DNA from: an uncultured Muribaculaceae bacterium
GTDB lineage: Bacteria > Bacteroidota > Bacteroidia > Bacteroidales > Muribaculaceae
Direction: 5' to 3'
NCBI GenBank assembly: GCA_910589055.1
Contig: CAJURN010000018.1
Coordinates: 1-64,000, forward strand
DNA: 64,000 nt
Both the position numbers and the translations under genes were made by a program. The notes under the pieces are model-generated. The model did not search any database and was not told the DNA's origin. It worked only from the letters and a program-made list of their open reading frames with translations. This document shows, in pieces, positions 8,487 through 16,991 of this stretch. Positions within the stretch are counted from its first letter, which is position 1; each line of letters starts with the position of its first letter.

Positions 8487-9935
8487 ATGAACGGAATCGT
8501 ACATTCCATGCTATGGAAACTGCTTGAGCGGGGTGGGGTTCAAGTCAGCCAATTCATAGTTTCGATAGTGATTGCTCGGCTGTTGTTGCCATCGGCATAT
8601 GGTGCGGTTGCCATTTTGATGATTTTCATATCATTGGCAACAGTGTTTGTTCAATCCGGATTAAACACTGCACTCGTGCAGAAAAAAGATGCTGACGATT
8701 CGGATATTTCCGCCGTATTGATTTATAGTGTAAGTATTGCATTATTACTGTATGCGCTATTGTTTGCGGTTGCACCATACATTGCGATTTTTTTTGAAAT
8801 AGCTGACCTGACGGGACTGTTTCGTATTCTCGCTTTGGTTTTATTCCCGGGGGCTGTCAATTCTATCCAGCTTGCAATTCTGTCAAAGAGGATGCAGTTC
8901 AAGCAGCAATTCTATGCCGGTATATCATCGTCCATTGTTTCAGGATGTATGGGTATAATAATGGCCTATAAGGGATTTGAGGCATGGGCGCTTGTCGCCC
9001 AGCAGTTGTCGTATCAAGTGCTGGCATGCGTACTGTTCGCTTTTATGGCAAAATGGAAGTTCACTATAGCAATTTCCGTTCATCGGACTAAGTCGATGTT
9101 GAAATATGGAATTCGACTTCTTGGAGCGCGTTTAGTCGATACGCTATATCATAATCTTGAAAGTTTCGTGATAGGTAAGGCCTTCACTCCGGCAGCCCTT
9201 GCCTTTTGCAATAAAGGAAAGCAGTTCCCATTGACATTGATTGATAATATTGATGGCTCTGTACAATCCGTAATGCTGCCTGCATACTCTTCAAAACAGG
9301 AGGATATTATGCAGGTTAAAGCTCTACTGAGACGCACGATGTCGTTGAGTACATATATAGTTTTCCCAGCCATGTTACTTTTGGCATCCACAGGGCGTCC
9401 GCTGATTCATCTTATTCTTGGTGACAATTGGATGGAATGTGTACCCTATCTTCAGTTGTTTTGTCTTATCTCCATGCTATTTCCCCTACAGACAGCCAAT
9501 CTCCAGGCTATCAATGCAATTGGTCGTAGCGATGTCTATTTTAAGTTAATATCATGGAAACGTGGCATCGGGGTGGTACTTCTTGTGGGTTCTATCTTTA
9601 TATGGTTTTCTCCGTTTGCGGTTGTTTTAGCTGCTTTGTTATCTGAAATCGTTGCAGTTTTGATAAATATACCGTCAAATATGAAATTGCTCCATTATTC
9701 TTTTTCCGAAACGATGTCGGATATCCTCCCCAATTTATATCTGGCAGTTGCTGTCAGTCTTTGTGGATTTGCTTTGGAACTGATGATAGTAGATGACATA
9801 TTTCTGATAGTGTCACAGCTTGGAGCGGCACTTGTTGTATTTGTTCTGCTGTCGGTAATTACAGGAAACCGTAACTGGGCTTATTTGATGGAACGATTTC
9901 ACTTACAATCTTTGTATAAACATCTCGCTCGATGA
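8487..9935 (+). CDS. Wzx-type polysaccharide flippase (MATE/MVF superfamily)
   Basis: This 482-residue integral membrane protein has about 12-14 hydrophobic segments. The N-terminus 'SMLWKLLERGGVQVSQFIVSIVIARLLLPSAYG' is characteristic of the lipopolysaccharide/exopolysaccharide flippase family related to WzxC. It should translocate the undecaprenyl-linked repeat unit to the periplasmic face, where the Wzy-like protein encoded two genes downstream would polymerise it. The stop overlaps the next start by 4 bases (ATGA), consistent with translational coupling. Confidence 0.88.
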   Translation: MNGIVHSMLWKLLERGGVQVSQFIVSIVIARLLLPSAYGAVAILMIFISLATVFVQSGLNTALVQKKDADDSDISAVLIYSVSIALLLYALLFAVAPYIAIFFEIADLTGLFRILALVLFPGAVNSIQLAILSKRMQFKQQFYAGISSSIVSGCMGIIMAYKGFEAWALVAQQLSYQVLACVLFAFMAKWKFTIAISVHRTKSMLKYGIRLLGARLVDTLYHNLESFVIGKAFTPAALAFCNKGKQFPLTLIDNIDGSVQSVMLPAYSSKQEDIMQVKALLRRTMSLSTYIVFPAMLLLASTGRPLIHLILGDNWMECVPYLQLFCLISMLFPLQTANLQAINAIGRSDVYFKLISWKRGIGVVLLVGSIFIWFSPFAVVLAALLSEIVAVLINIPSNMKLLHYSFSETMSDILPNLYLAVAVSLCGFALELMIVDDIFLIVSQLGAALVVFVLLSVITGNRNWAYLMERFHLQSLYKHLAR

Positions 9936-11047
9936 AGAAAGTATTATTTTCGACAAATCTGCCATCTCCATACCGTGTCGATTTTTTCAATGAATTTGGC
10001 AAATATTGCGAATTGACAGTCCTGTATGAACGCATGAATTCAGCAGAACGAAATGCATCCTGGAGAGGTAAAGATGCCATAAATTTTAAGGAAATCTATC
10101 TGGATTTAAATTTATCTGGAGTTGACCTTGCTTCGGGTCCAGCTTTGAGAGACTTTATTAGAGACACACCTTCCGACATCCTGATATTTACCAATTATTC
10201 GTCGCCTGCAACTCAAAAAGCTATCACATGGTGTCGCTTGCATGGGCGTGAGTATATGATGGAGTATGACGGTGGATTCAATAAAAAGGATTTAATTATC
10301 AAGAGACTGTACAAAAAATGGCTATTGCAAGGAGCTAAGATGCACCTCACCACTGCCGACGAGCATATTGCCTATCTCCGGAACTTAGGTATAAGTAAAG
10401 ACAGGATAAATAAATATCCGTTTACTTCAATTTCTAATGCAGACATCTGCTCAGAGTCAGATATCCTTGAATCAAATAAGAAAACAATCAGAGAAAAGCT
10501 GAATATATGCGAGGACAAGGTTGTTGTAACTGTTGGCAGGTTCTCCAATAATGCAGCTTACATCAAGGGGTATGATATTTTGATGGATGTAGCCAAGTAC
10601 ATTGATAAATCAATAGGACTGTATATTATCGGGGAGGAACCGACTACTGAATATCTTGAACTGAAGAATAGAAATGGATTAAGCAACGTTCATTTTGTCG
10701 GGTTTAAGGGCAAGGATGATTTGAAAGAATTCTACAAGGCTGCTGGTATGTTCATTTTGTTGTCAAGAGGCGATGTTTGGGGACTTGTGATAAATGAAGC
10801 GATGGCTCAAGGTTTGCCTGTGATTTCCTCCGACAGATGCATTGCAGGTCTTGAATTGGTGGAAAATGATGTGAATGGATACATTGTAGGGCTGGATAAT
10901 CCGAAATTAATAGCGGAAAGAATAGAGACAATTCTCTGCAATCCGGAAAAGTCTTGTTCTTTCGGACTGTCATCTTTGAATAAGATAAAAGATCGTACTA
11001 TAGAGCGGATGGCTCTAAGACATAAGGAGTTGCTCCTTGAAAACTAG
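9932..11047 (+). CDS. Glycosyltransferase family 4
   Basis: This 371-residue GT-B enzyme has N-terminal 'MKKVLFSTNLPSPYRVDFF', a central 'VVVTVGRFSNNAAYIKGYD' strand, and the C-terminal E-x7-E signature in 'VINEAMAQGLPVISSDRC' and the residues after it. These are clear GT4 features of retaining transferases using nucleotide sugars. The ATG overlaps the flippase stop. It should add one residue of the repeat unit at the cytoplasmic membrane surface; sugar and linkage are not predictable here. Confidence 0.88.
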   Translation: MKKVLFSTNLPSPYRVDFFNEFGKYCELTVLYERMNSAERNASWRGKDAINFKEIYLDLNLSGVDLASGPALRDFIRDTPSDILIFTNYSSPATQKAITWCRLHGREYMMEYDGGFNKKDLIIKRLYKKWLLQGAKMHLTTADEHIAYLRNLGISKDRINKYPFTSISNADICSESDILESNKKTIREKLNICEDKVVVTVGRFSNNAAYIKGYDILMDVAKYIDKSIGLYIIGEEPTTEYLELKNRNGLSNVHFVGFKGKDDLKEFYKAAGMFILLSRGDVWGLVINEAMAQGLPVISSDRCIAGLELVENDVNGYIVGLDNPKLIAERIETILCNPEKSCSFGLSSLNKIKDRTIERMALRHKELLLEN

Positions 11048-11052
11048 CATTT

Positions 11053-12444
11053 ATGAATTATTCTGAAGATTCTCGTGGAGCAGAAGTATATATAGCCAAG
11101 CTATATGTTTTTCTCCTGCCATTCCGCATGATAATGCCTTTTGAATTTTTGAAAGACATTTTTGGACCATTGGCAAATTATATCGACACGATTTTTTTGT
11201 TGATTGGTGTTATTCTATGGATGGGTAGCAACCGTGGCATTACAATTGGAGCCAAAAACGTACGTCTTTTCCATACAATAAGAAATTCAATTTTCTATCT
11301 GAATCTGTCTTCTGTGCTGATGGCATGTGTAATATATGGAATGTATGGGGATTACAATAACAAGAGCCCGTTTATCGCAATCATGCCTATGATACTGTTT
11401 TATTTCCAGTATCTACTGATGTTCTTATATAACATCCGGGTATTTCAAATACTCAGTTACCGGACGATTGTCTGTATAATTTCAAAAGTATGTTGGACGC
11501 TCTTGGTTATAGCATATATACAGGTATCTGCGCTACTTGGCATTGGATCCTCGATATATGATTTATTCGCCGGAATTATAGGTGGTTTTGTGCCGTCTGA
11601 GGATTTCTACAAAATACCTCTCACGGCCTCGGAGGCAGCTGGAGCCGGTGGGCTTCTTGGCATATTCGTTTACCCATTTTTGTACGCGCGATATATCTAT
11701 GGCGATAAAAAAAGTCTGTATCAAATAGTATTATGGCTTATTCCGCTTTATTTCACGCTAAGTTCCACTGCCTACATTCTTTTTTTTGTTGATACATTAC
11801 TATTTATCCATATTTTATATAAGAAAACCAATGGCATAAAGGTGATTTTCAGAATCGCTTCAATATGTATATTACCGATACTGCTTATTTTCATTCTATC
11901 AGGGCTGGGAATCTTGAATACGGAAGTTTGGGATGGAATATCGTATATGCTCTTTGATAAGGCAACTGATGCAGATAATGGTTCCACTGTGTCCAGAACT
12001 GTGCCGTATATCATAAATTGGGGATGCTTTACGGAAATGCCGTTTATGGGTGTTGGCAATGGGCTTCAGGGGTATTTCTACGATAAGTATTTCCCGGTTC
12101 ATTTGCTGAAGTTGTCAGGGTCTGACTTGGGTATGTTTTATGAACGGATTCATGAGTCTGGAACAATAGCGAATGGAGCATGTTTTCTGCCGGGATACTT
12201 TTCGGGCTATGGAATAGTGGGGATTTTTGTACTGATAAATTTTATAATGAAATTACGTAGAGAGCGTAAGAACAAAGCTGCGAGCATGGGACTTTTTAAT
12301 GAAATGTTCATTATTGGCTCAGTGGCTTTTTTGATTATGTCTGTCAGCAGTGAGATGTATTGTCTCTATTATGCCTGGTTTGTACTGTCGTTGCCTTTCA
12401 TGAGTTTTAAGCGGAATAATACTAAAGGAATACAGTCCGCATGA
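11053..12444 (+). CDS. Wzy-like polysaccharide polymerase
   Basis: This 463-residue hydrophobic protein has ten or more predicted membrane segments and a large periplasmic-looking loop near residues 295-380 ('DKATDADNGSTVSRTVPYI', 'FMGVGNGLQGYFYDKYFP'). Wzy polymerases diverge greatly, so the call rests on topology plus position: flippase, glycosyltransferases and sugar-nucleotide genes surround it and no other polymerase candidate is present. It would join repeat units in the periplasm. Confidence 0.7.
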   Translation: MNYSEDSRGAEVYIAKLYVFLLPFRMIMPFEFLKDIFGPLANYIDTIFLLIGVILWMGSNRGITIGAKNVRLFHTIRNSIFYLNLSSVLMACVIYGMYGDYNNKSPFIAIMPMILFYFQYLLMFLYNIRVFQILSYRTIVCIISKVCWTLLVIAYIQVSALLGIGSSIYDLFAGIIGGFVPSEDFYKIPLTASEAAGAGGLLGIFVYPFLYARYIYGDKKSLYQIVLWLIPLYFTLSSTAYILFFVDTLLFIHILYKKTNGIKVIFRIASICILPILLIFILSGLGILNTEVWDGISYMLFDKATDADNGSTVSRTVPYIINWGCFTEMPFMGVGNGLQGYFYDKYFPVHLLKLSGSDLGMFYERIHESGTIANGACFLPGYFSGYGIVGIFVLINFIMKLRRERKNKAASMGLFNEMFIIGSVAFLIMSVSSEMYCLYYAWFVLSLPFMSFKRNNTKGIQSA

Positions 12445-12502
12445 CTTTAATAAATCGTTTATCCATTGCGGATATAAAATTCTGTAAGATAATACTTAGA
12501 GT

Positions 12503-13621
12503 ATGAATATACTTATTAATGCGAGCAACTTGAAGTTGGGAGGTGGTATTCAGGTTGCAGATTCAATCATCGCGCAACTTTCCGCATATCCCATGCATAA
12601 TTTTACGGTCGTCTATTCCGATTATCTACAAGATAGTATAGGAAGATTGTTACCTGCGACAAATATCCGAACCGTAAATTATAATATAAAAAATACGATA
12701 GCGACTATTGTTTTTGGAAGAGACCGCTTCCTTGACCGCTTGGTTGAAGAGCAAAATATTGATTGTGTATTAACAATATTCGGGCCGTCACGGTGGAATC
12801 CCAAATGTCGTCATGTTAGTGGCTTCGCCATGGCTCATCTTGTCTTGCCTGAATCGCCATACTTTAAGATGCTGCATGGAATCGACAAGATTAAATCCAT
12901 ATCGCGCCTCATGTTGATAGAGCGAGCTTTCAAAAACAGTACAAAATATTTTTATACCGAAAATCCATTTATATCCGAGTTATTGCAAAAGAAGTGGCCG
13001 GGAAAATGTATAAGGACTATAAGCAATTATTATAATCAAATTTTCGATAGTCCCGGGAAATGGATTAAATATGGATTACCCTCTTTTGAAGGCATAACAT
13101 TACTTACTATTGCGGCGAACTATCCACATAAAAATCTGGGAATAGCAATAGATATAGCACATATTCTGAAAGTCAGATATCCTGATTTTAAATTTAGATT
13201 TGTCATGACAGTTGATAAATCACAGATAATTATCCCGGATAATCTTTCCGGAAACTTTGAACTGATTGGGAAAATTGATATAGCTCAATGTCCGTCTCTT
13301 TATAGTCAGGCTGATATCTCATTTATACCGAGCCTGCTTGAATGTTTTTCTGCAACATATCCCGAGGCCATGAAAATGGGAATTCCAATTGTCACAACAG
13401 ACTTGGAATTTGCTCATGGATTGTGCGGAGACAGTGCTTTGTACTATTCATCATTGGATGCTAATCAGGCCGCAGAAAGAATTTATTCTTTAGCATCAGA
13501 TCCGCTTTTGCGTAATAAGCTGATTAGCAACGGTAAGGAAAAACTGCTAAGTTTTGATAATACAGAAAGGAGAATGTCCAAACTTATTGGTTATTGCGAA
13601 GATATTGTAAAAAATCATTAA
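12503..13621 (+). CDS. Glycosyltransferase family 4
   Basis: This 372-residue GT-B protein has the N-terminus 'MNILINASNLKLGGGIQVAD', with the Gly-rich loop typical of GT4. Its C-terminal 'IPSLLECFSATYPEAMKMG' contains the E...E nucleotide-sugar signature. It probably adds a sugar to the capsule repeat unit. The 58-base gap before it is the largest within the variable block and holds only a weak hairpin (TTTATCC/GGATATAAA). It is the last strongly AT-rich gene before the more GC-rich capE block. Confidence 0.85.
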   Translation: MNILINASNLKLGGGIQVADSIIAQLSAYPMHNFTVVYSDYLQDSIGRLLPATNIRTVNYNIKNTIATIVFGRDRFLDRLVEEQNIDCVLTIFGPSRWNPKCRHVSGFAMAHLVLPESPYFKMLHGIDKIKSISRLMLIERAFKNSTKYFYTENPFISELLQKKWPGKCIRTISNYYNQIFDSPGKWIKYGLPSFEGITLLTIAANYPHKNLGIAIDIAHILKVRYPDFKFRFVMTVDKSQIIIPDNLSGNFELIGKIDIAQCPSLYSQADISFIPSLLECFSATYPEAMKMGIPIVTTDLEFAHGLCGDSALYYSSLDANQAAERIYSLASDPLLRNKLISNGKEKLLSFDNTERRMSKLIGYCEDIVKNH

Positions 13622-13633
13622 ATATTCAATCAT

Positions 13634-14683
13634 ATGTCAGTATTCAAAGACAAAACATTATTAATTACCGGAGGAACCGGATCATTTGGCAATGCGGTGT
13701 TGCGCCGCTTTTTAAATACGGATATTAAAGAAATCCGTATATTCAGCCGCGATGAGAAGAAGCAGGATGATATGCGCCATGAGTATCAGGTGCGTTATCC
13801 TGAAGTAGCCCATAAGATTAAGTTTTATATTGGGGATGTACGCAATCTTCAGTCGTGCAAGAATGCGATGCCTGGGGTTGATTATATCTTCCATGCGGCC
13901 GCTCTGAAGCAGGTGCCGTCGTGTGAGTTTTTCCCGATGGAGGCTGTCAAGACCAATGTAGTCGGTACGGATAATGTACTGACGGCTGCCATCGAGGCCG
14001 GAGTTGAGGCTGTAATCTGTCTTTCGACCGACAAGGCTGCGTATCCTATCAATGCGATGGGTATCACCAAGGCCATCGAGGAGAAGGTTGCGGTTGCCAA
14101 GAGCCGTTATTCGGGCAAGACTAAAATCTGCTGCACCCGTTATGGCAATGTAATGTGTTCTCGCGGTTCGGTAATTCCTCTGTGGATCGAGCAGATACGT
14201 TCGGGCAATCCCATCACGCTCACGGAGCCTTCGATGACGCGTTTCATCATGAGTCTTGATGAGGCTGTAGACCTGGTGCTTTTCGCGTTCGAGCATGGAC
14301 AGAATGGAGACATTCTCGTACAGAAGGCACCGGCTTGTACAATAGGCACTCAGGCAGAGGCTGTGTGCGAGCTTTTCGGCGGACGCAAGGAGGATATCAA
14401 GGTAATCGGTATCCGTCATGGCGAGAAGATGTATGAGACCCTTCTGACAAATGAGGAGTGTGCGAAGGCGGAGGACATGGGCAATTTCTACCGTGTACCG
14501 GCTGATAATCGCGGACTTAACTACGATAAGTTCTTCAAAGAGGGCGACGAGACCCGCAACACACTCTCGGAGTTCAATTCCAACAATACCCGTCAGCTCA
14601 ACGTTGAGGAGACCAAGGCGAAGATAGCCTCTCTGGAATATATTCAGAAGGAACTCAGCGGAGAAGGGAACTTCGTGCAGTAA
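13634..14683 (+). CDS. capE: UDP-GlcNAc inverting 4,6-dehydratase/5-epimerase (CapE/FnlA/WbjB)
   Basis: This 349-residue SDR carries the Rossmann motif TGGTGSFG at residues 12-19 and the strand 'EIRIFSRDEKKQDDMR', highly typical of CapE/FnlA. The active-site region reads 'LSTDKAAYPINAMGITKA', where CapE-type enzymes have MxxxK instead of YxxxK. The reaction converts UDP-GlcNAc to a UDP-2-acetamido-4-keto-hexose, first step of UDP-L-FucNAc synthesis. capF and capG follow on the same strand, interrupted only by antisense small genes, so the three-enzyme pathway is complete. Base composition shifts to higher GC here. The polymer should therefore contain L-FucNAc or a close relative. Confidence 0.92.
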   Translation: MSVFKDKTLLITGGTGSFGNAVLRRFLNTDIKEIRIFSRDEKKQDDMRHEYQVRYPEVAHKIKFYIGDVRNLQSCKNAMPGVDYIFHAAALKQVPSCEFFPMEAVKTNVVGTDNVLTAAIEAGVEAVICLSTDKAAYPINAMGITKAIEEKVAVAKSRYSGKTKICCTRYGNVMCSRGSVIPLWIEQIRSGNPITLTEPSMTRFIMSLDEAVDLVLFAFEHGQNGDILVQKAPACTIGTQAEAVCELFGGRKEDIKVIGIRHGEKMYETLLTNEECAKAEDMGNFYRVPADNRGLNYDKFFKEGDETRNTLSEFNSNNTRQLNVEETKAKIASLEYIQKELSGEGNFVQ

Positions 14684-14722
14684 ACTGCACGAAAGTCAAA
14701 AGTTTAAAGTGAGAAGGGTGAC

Positions 14723-15076
14723 TTACTTCTGCGATTTCTTCAATTTTATTATGATTGCAGAGATAATATTGAGCAATTCGCTGCAGTCCTGATTGATGGA
14801 GTTGAACTGTTGTTCGGTGATAAAGTCACTTTTATAAAGCAACTTGAGCCAATATCCGGTTTCGGATGCTTCTTTTTGGGCTATTGCAAGTTTATGGATA
14901 AAGTCATCCGCTGATTCCGCGCATATCGCTTCGGCTATATTTGCTCCTATAGATGTGCCCGACCGTAGAATTTGCTTACTCATCACAAACTCTTTTTGTG
15001 TGGATACCAAATAACGGTAAAGTTTAATAATGCGGAGTGCAAATTCCTCTGATTTAATGACTTTAATATCTTCCAT
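14723..15076 (-). CDS. Four-helix bundle protein (S23/IVS-like)
   Basis: The protein has 117 residues from ATG 15076, and its sequence is almost all amphipathic helix. The family signature is visible as 'MSKQILRSGTSIGANIAEA' in the middle and 'EASETGYWLKLLYKSDFI' later. These proteins were first seen inside 23S rRNA intervening sequences, and relatives include the Avd accessory protein of retroelements; the function of solitary copies is unknown. It is antisense inside the capE-capF interval, with its own TAnnTTTG promoter. A longer TTG-initiated reading is rejected because that codon lies inside the -7 element. Confidence 0.85.
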   Translation of the reverse strand: MEDIKVIKSEEFALRIIKLYRYLVSTQKEFVMSKQILRSGTSIGANIAEAICAESADDFIHKLAIAQKEASETGYWLKLLYKSDFITEQQFNSINQDCSELLNIISAIIIKLKKSQK

Positions 15077-15094
15077 AGATTGGTCTTTTAATCG

Positions 15095-15102
15095 CAAATA
15101 TA
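15095..15102 (-). promoter_or_regulatory. -7 element for the four-helix-bundle gene
   Basis: On the minus strand this reads TATATTTG, a perfect TAnnTTTG match, placing transcription about 10 bases upstream of ATG 15076. Confidence 0.55.
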
Positions 15103-15147
15103 CTTATTACTTTTGACTTTATACTTCATCCTTAAAATTTTAACGAA

Positions 15148-16371
15148 GTGAAAATTTTAGTAACTGGCGCGAAGGGTTTCGTAGGGAGGAATCTGTGCGC
15201 GCAGCTTAATGCGATACGCGAAGGCAAGGACCGCCGATTCCCTGACCTGAACATTGAGGAAGTATTTGAATATGACCTCGATTCGACTCCGGAGGAACTT
15301 GACCGATATTGCTCGGAGGCTGATTTCGTGTTCAATCTGGCGGGGGTTAACCGTCCGGAGAATCCCGAGGACTTCCGCAAGGGAAATTTCGGTTTTGCTT
15401 CGGAGTTGCTTGATACACTCCGCAGCCATGGCAACACGTGTCCGGTGATGCTGAGCAGTTCCATCCAGGCCACGCTTGTGGGTCGTTACGCCGGCCATCC
15501 TTATGGCGAGAGCAAGCGTGCGGGCGAGGAACTGTTCTTCGATTACGCCGGGTCAACGGGAGCCAAGGTGCTCGTCTACCGATTTCCGAACCTGTTCGGC
15601 AAATGGTGCCGTCCGAACTACAATTCCGCCGTTGCGACTTTCTGCAACAACATTGCCAACGACCTACCCATTCAGGTCAATGATCCGTCGGTGGAGCTTG
15701 AACTTCTTTATATCGACGACCTCGTAGACGAAATGATTGCGGCACTCCGTGGGAAGGAACACCACTGCGAGTTTGATGGAGTGGCGACTGTTTTGAAAGA
15801 CGACGGCCGCTACTGCGCCGCTCCGCGTACCCATCATGTGACCCTCGGGGAGATTGTGGCGCTTTTAGAGCAGTTCAAGGCACAGCCGTCGACATTGGTT
15901 ATCCCGGAGATGCCCGAAGGGTCGTTTGCCAAGGCTCTGTATTCCACCTATCTGAGCTATCTGCCGAAGGAGAAGGTTTCGTTTCCGCTGAAAATGAACG
16001 TCGACGCGCGCGGGTCGTTCACGGAACTTGTCAAGAGTCTCAACGTAGGTCAGGTGAGTGTGAATATCTCCAAGCCCGGTATCACCAAGGGTGAGCACTG
16101 GCACAATACCAAGTGGGAGTTTTTCATTGTCGTATCAGGCCATGGACTGATTCAGCAGCGCCGTCTTGGAAGCGACGAAGTGCTTGAGTTCGAGGTGAGT
16201 GGCGATAAGATTGAGGCTGTGCACATGTTGCCCGGCTATACCCATAATATCATCAATCTGTCGGATACCGAAAACCTCGTCACAGTGATGTACTGCAACG
16301 AACCCTTTGACCCCACTCGCCCGGATACCTTTTTTGAGAAAGTTGAGACAGGAGAACGGGAGAAGCAGTAG
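15148..16371 (+). CDS. capF: Bifunctional UDP-sugar reductase/epimerase with cupin domain (CapF/FnlB/WbjC)
   Basis: This 407-residue protein has an N-terminal SDR domain (TGAKGFVG at residues 6-13; 'GHPYGESKRAGEE', YxxxK form) to about 245. A C-terminal cupin from about 275 carries the metal-type motif 'GEHWHNTKWEFF'. CapF epimerises and then reduces the CapE product to UDP-2-acetamido-2,6-dideoxy-L-talose. The start is GTG 15148, directly beginning the Rossmann strand. Oddity: the last codons, including the stop TAG at 16369-16371, lie inside the first unit of the 68-bp repeat array (from 16347), so the repeat supplies the C-terminal tail 'ETGEREKQ'. Confidence 0.92.
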   Translation: MKILVTGAKGFVGRNLCAQLNAIREGKDRRFPDLNIEEVFEYDLDSTPEELDRYCSEADFVFNLAGVNRPENPEDFRKGNFGFASELLDTLRSHGNTCPVMLSSSIQATLVGRYAGHPYGESKRAGEELFFDYAGSTGAKVLVYRFPNLFGKWCRPNYNSAVATFCNNIANDLPIQVNDPSVELELLYIDDLVDEMIAALRGKEHHCEFDGVATVLKDDGRYCAAPRTHHVTLGEIVALLEQFKAQPSTLVIPEMPEGSFAKALYSTYLSYLPKEKVSFPLKMNVDARGSFTELVKSLNVGQVSVNISKPGITKGEHWHNTKWEFFIVVSGHGLIQQRRLGSDEVLEFEVSGDKIEAVHMLPGYTHNIINLSDTENLVTVMYCNEPFDPTRPDTFFEKVETGEREKQ

Positions 16372-16500
16372 GATTGCGAACTCCTGTTCCTACTGTACAC
16401 CTGTCTTTAAATTTTGACAGGAGAACGGGAGGAACCGTAGGATTGAGAACTCCTGTATCTACTGTACTCTGTTAAAATTAAAGACAGGAGAGCTGGAGGG

Positions 16501-16881
16501 TTATTGAGGTGGTTGGTAGATTCTGCTCTTTAAGGATATACGGAATTTCTCTCCACCGTAGTTGATGAGGTATCCGTAGTCAAGACCGGTGGCAATGAGA
16601 TAGTTCACTAATTGTGCTTCGTGTATTGGATGTATCTCCCTGACAGATTTGAGTTCAAGAATTACTCTTTTCTCCACAAGTATATCTGCTCTGAAATCGC
16701 CAACTTCCACGCCTTTGTAATATACCTTGATCGGAGCCTCTTTCTCAACAAAAATACCGCGCTGTTTCAACTCGATGATAAGTGCATTTTGATAGACCGA
16801 TTCTAAATAACCGGGCGCGAAAGCGAGCCTAACTTGATAGGCTGCGTCTTTAATGATGGAGAGTAATTCATGGTCTGTCAT
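16501..16881 (-). CDS. GxxExxY family protein (PD-(D/E)xK-like)
   Basis: The 126-residue protein contains the name-giving motif in 'GYLESVYQ' and a nuclease-like core 'DFRADILVEKRVILELKSV', with Asp and the ExK pair of PD-(D/E)xK folds. GxxExxY proteins are scattered through Bacteroidetes and other genomes as solitary genes with no proven role. It is antisense between capF and capG and occupies a unit of the surrounding repeat array. The -7 element (16886-16893) ends only 4 bases before ATG 16881, so the mRNA may be nearly leaderless; the upstream in-frame codons precede the promoter. Confidence 0.85.
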   Translation of the reverse strand: MTDHELLSIIKDAAYQVRLAFAPGYLESVYQNALIIELKQRGIFVEKEAPIKVYYKGVEVGDFRADILVEKRVILELKSVREIHPIHEAQLVNYLIATGLDYGYLINYGGEKFRISLKSRIYQPPQ

Positions 16882-16885
16882 GCAA

Positions 16886-16893
16886 CAAAGATA
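16886..16893 (-). promoter_or_regulatory. -7 element for the GxxExxY gene
   Basis: On the minus strand this reads TATCTTTG, matching TAnnTTTG. Only four bases separate it from the ATG at 16881, which suggests leaderless or near-leaderless transcription. Confidence 0.5.
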
Positions 16894-16991
16894 CAAAAAA
16901 CTCCTGTATCTACTGTACTACTGTCAATTAAATAAGACAGGAGACCGGGAGGAACAGGAGGTTGAAATCTACGTACATAAATTTTTTAGCA

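Larger units (their letters stand above)
14692..15120. repeat. 12-bp inverted repeats bracketing the antisense four-helix-bundle gene
   Basis: AAAGTCAAAAGT at 14692-14703 and its exact reverse complement ACTTTTGACTTT at 15109-15120 flank the small minus-strand gene and its promoter. The pair lies entirely between capE and capF. This is the layout of a small inserted cassette, although no target-site duplication is obvious. Confidence 0.5.
16347..16943. repeat. Tandem ~68-bp repeat array with a GxxExxY gene inside one unit
   Basis: GACAGGAG recurs at 16347, 16416, 16483 and 16936. CTCCTGT recurs at 16381, 16450 and 16901, with CTACTGTAC a few bases after each. Distance from CTCCTGT to the next GACAGGAG is 35, 33 and 35 bases. 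Two units hold a 26-base filler between GACAGGAG and CTCCTGT; in the third, the GxxExxY gene (about 410 bases) occupies that place. In the first unit ACAGGAG, CAGTAGGA, CTCCTGT, TCCTACTG come in A-B-A'-B' order, which could form a pseudoknot. Confidence 0.65.

Noticed and set aside
16347..16943. Integron attC cassette array
   Set aside because: No integrase of the IntI type and no conserved attC core triplets; the repeats fit a different, unnamed element.
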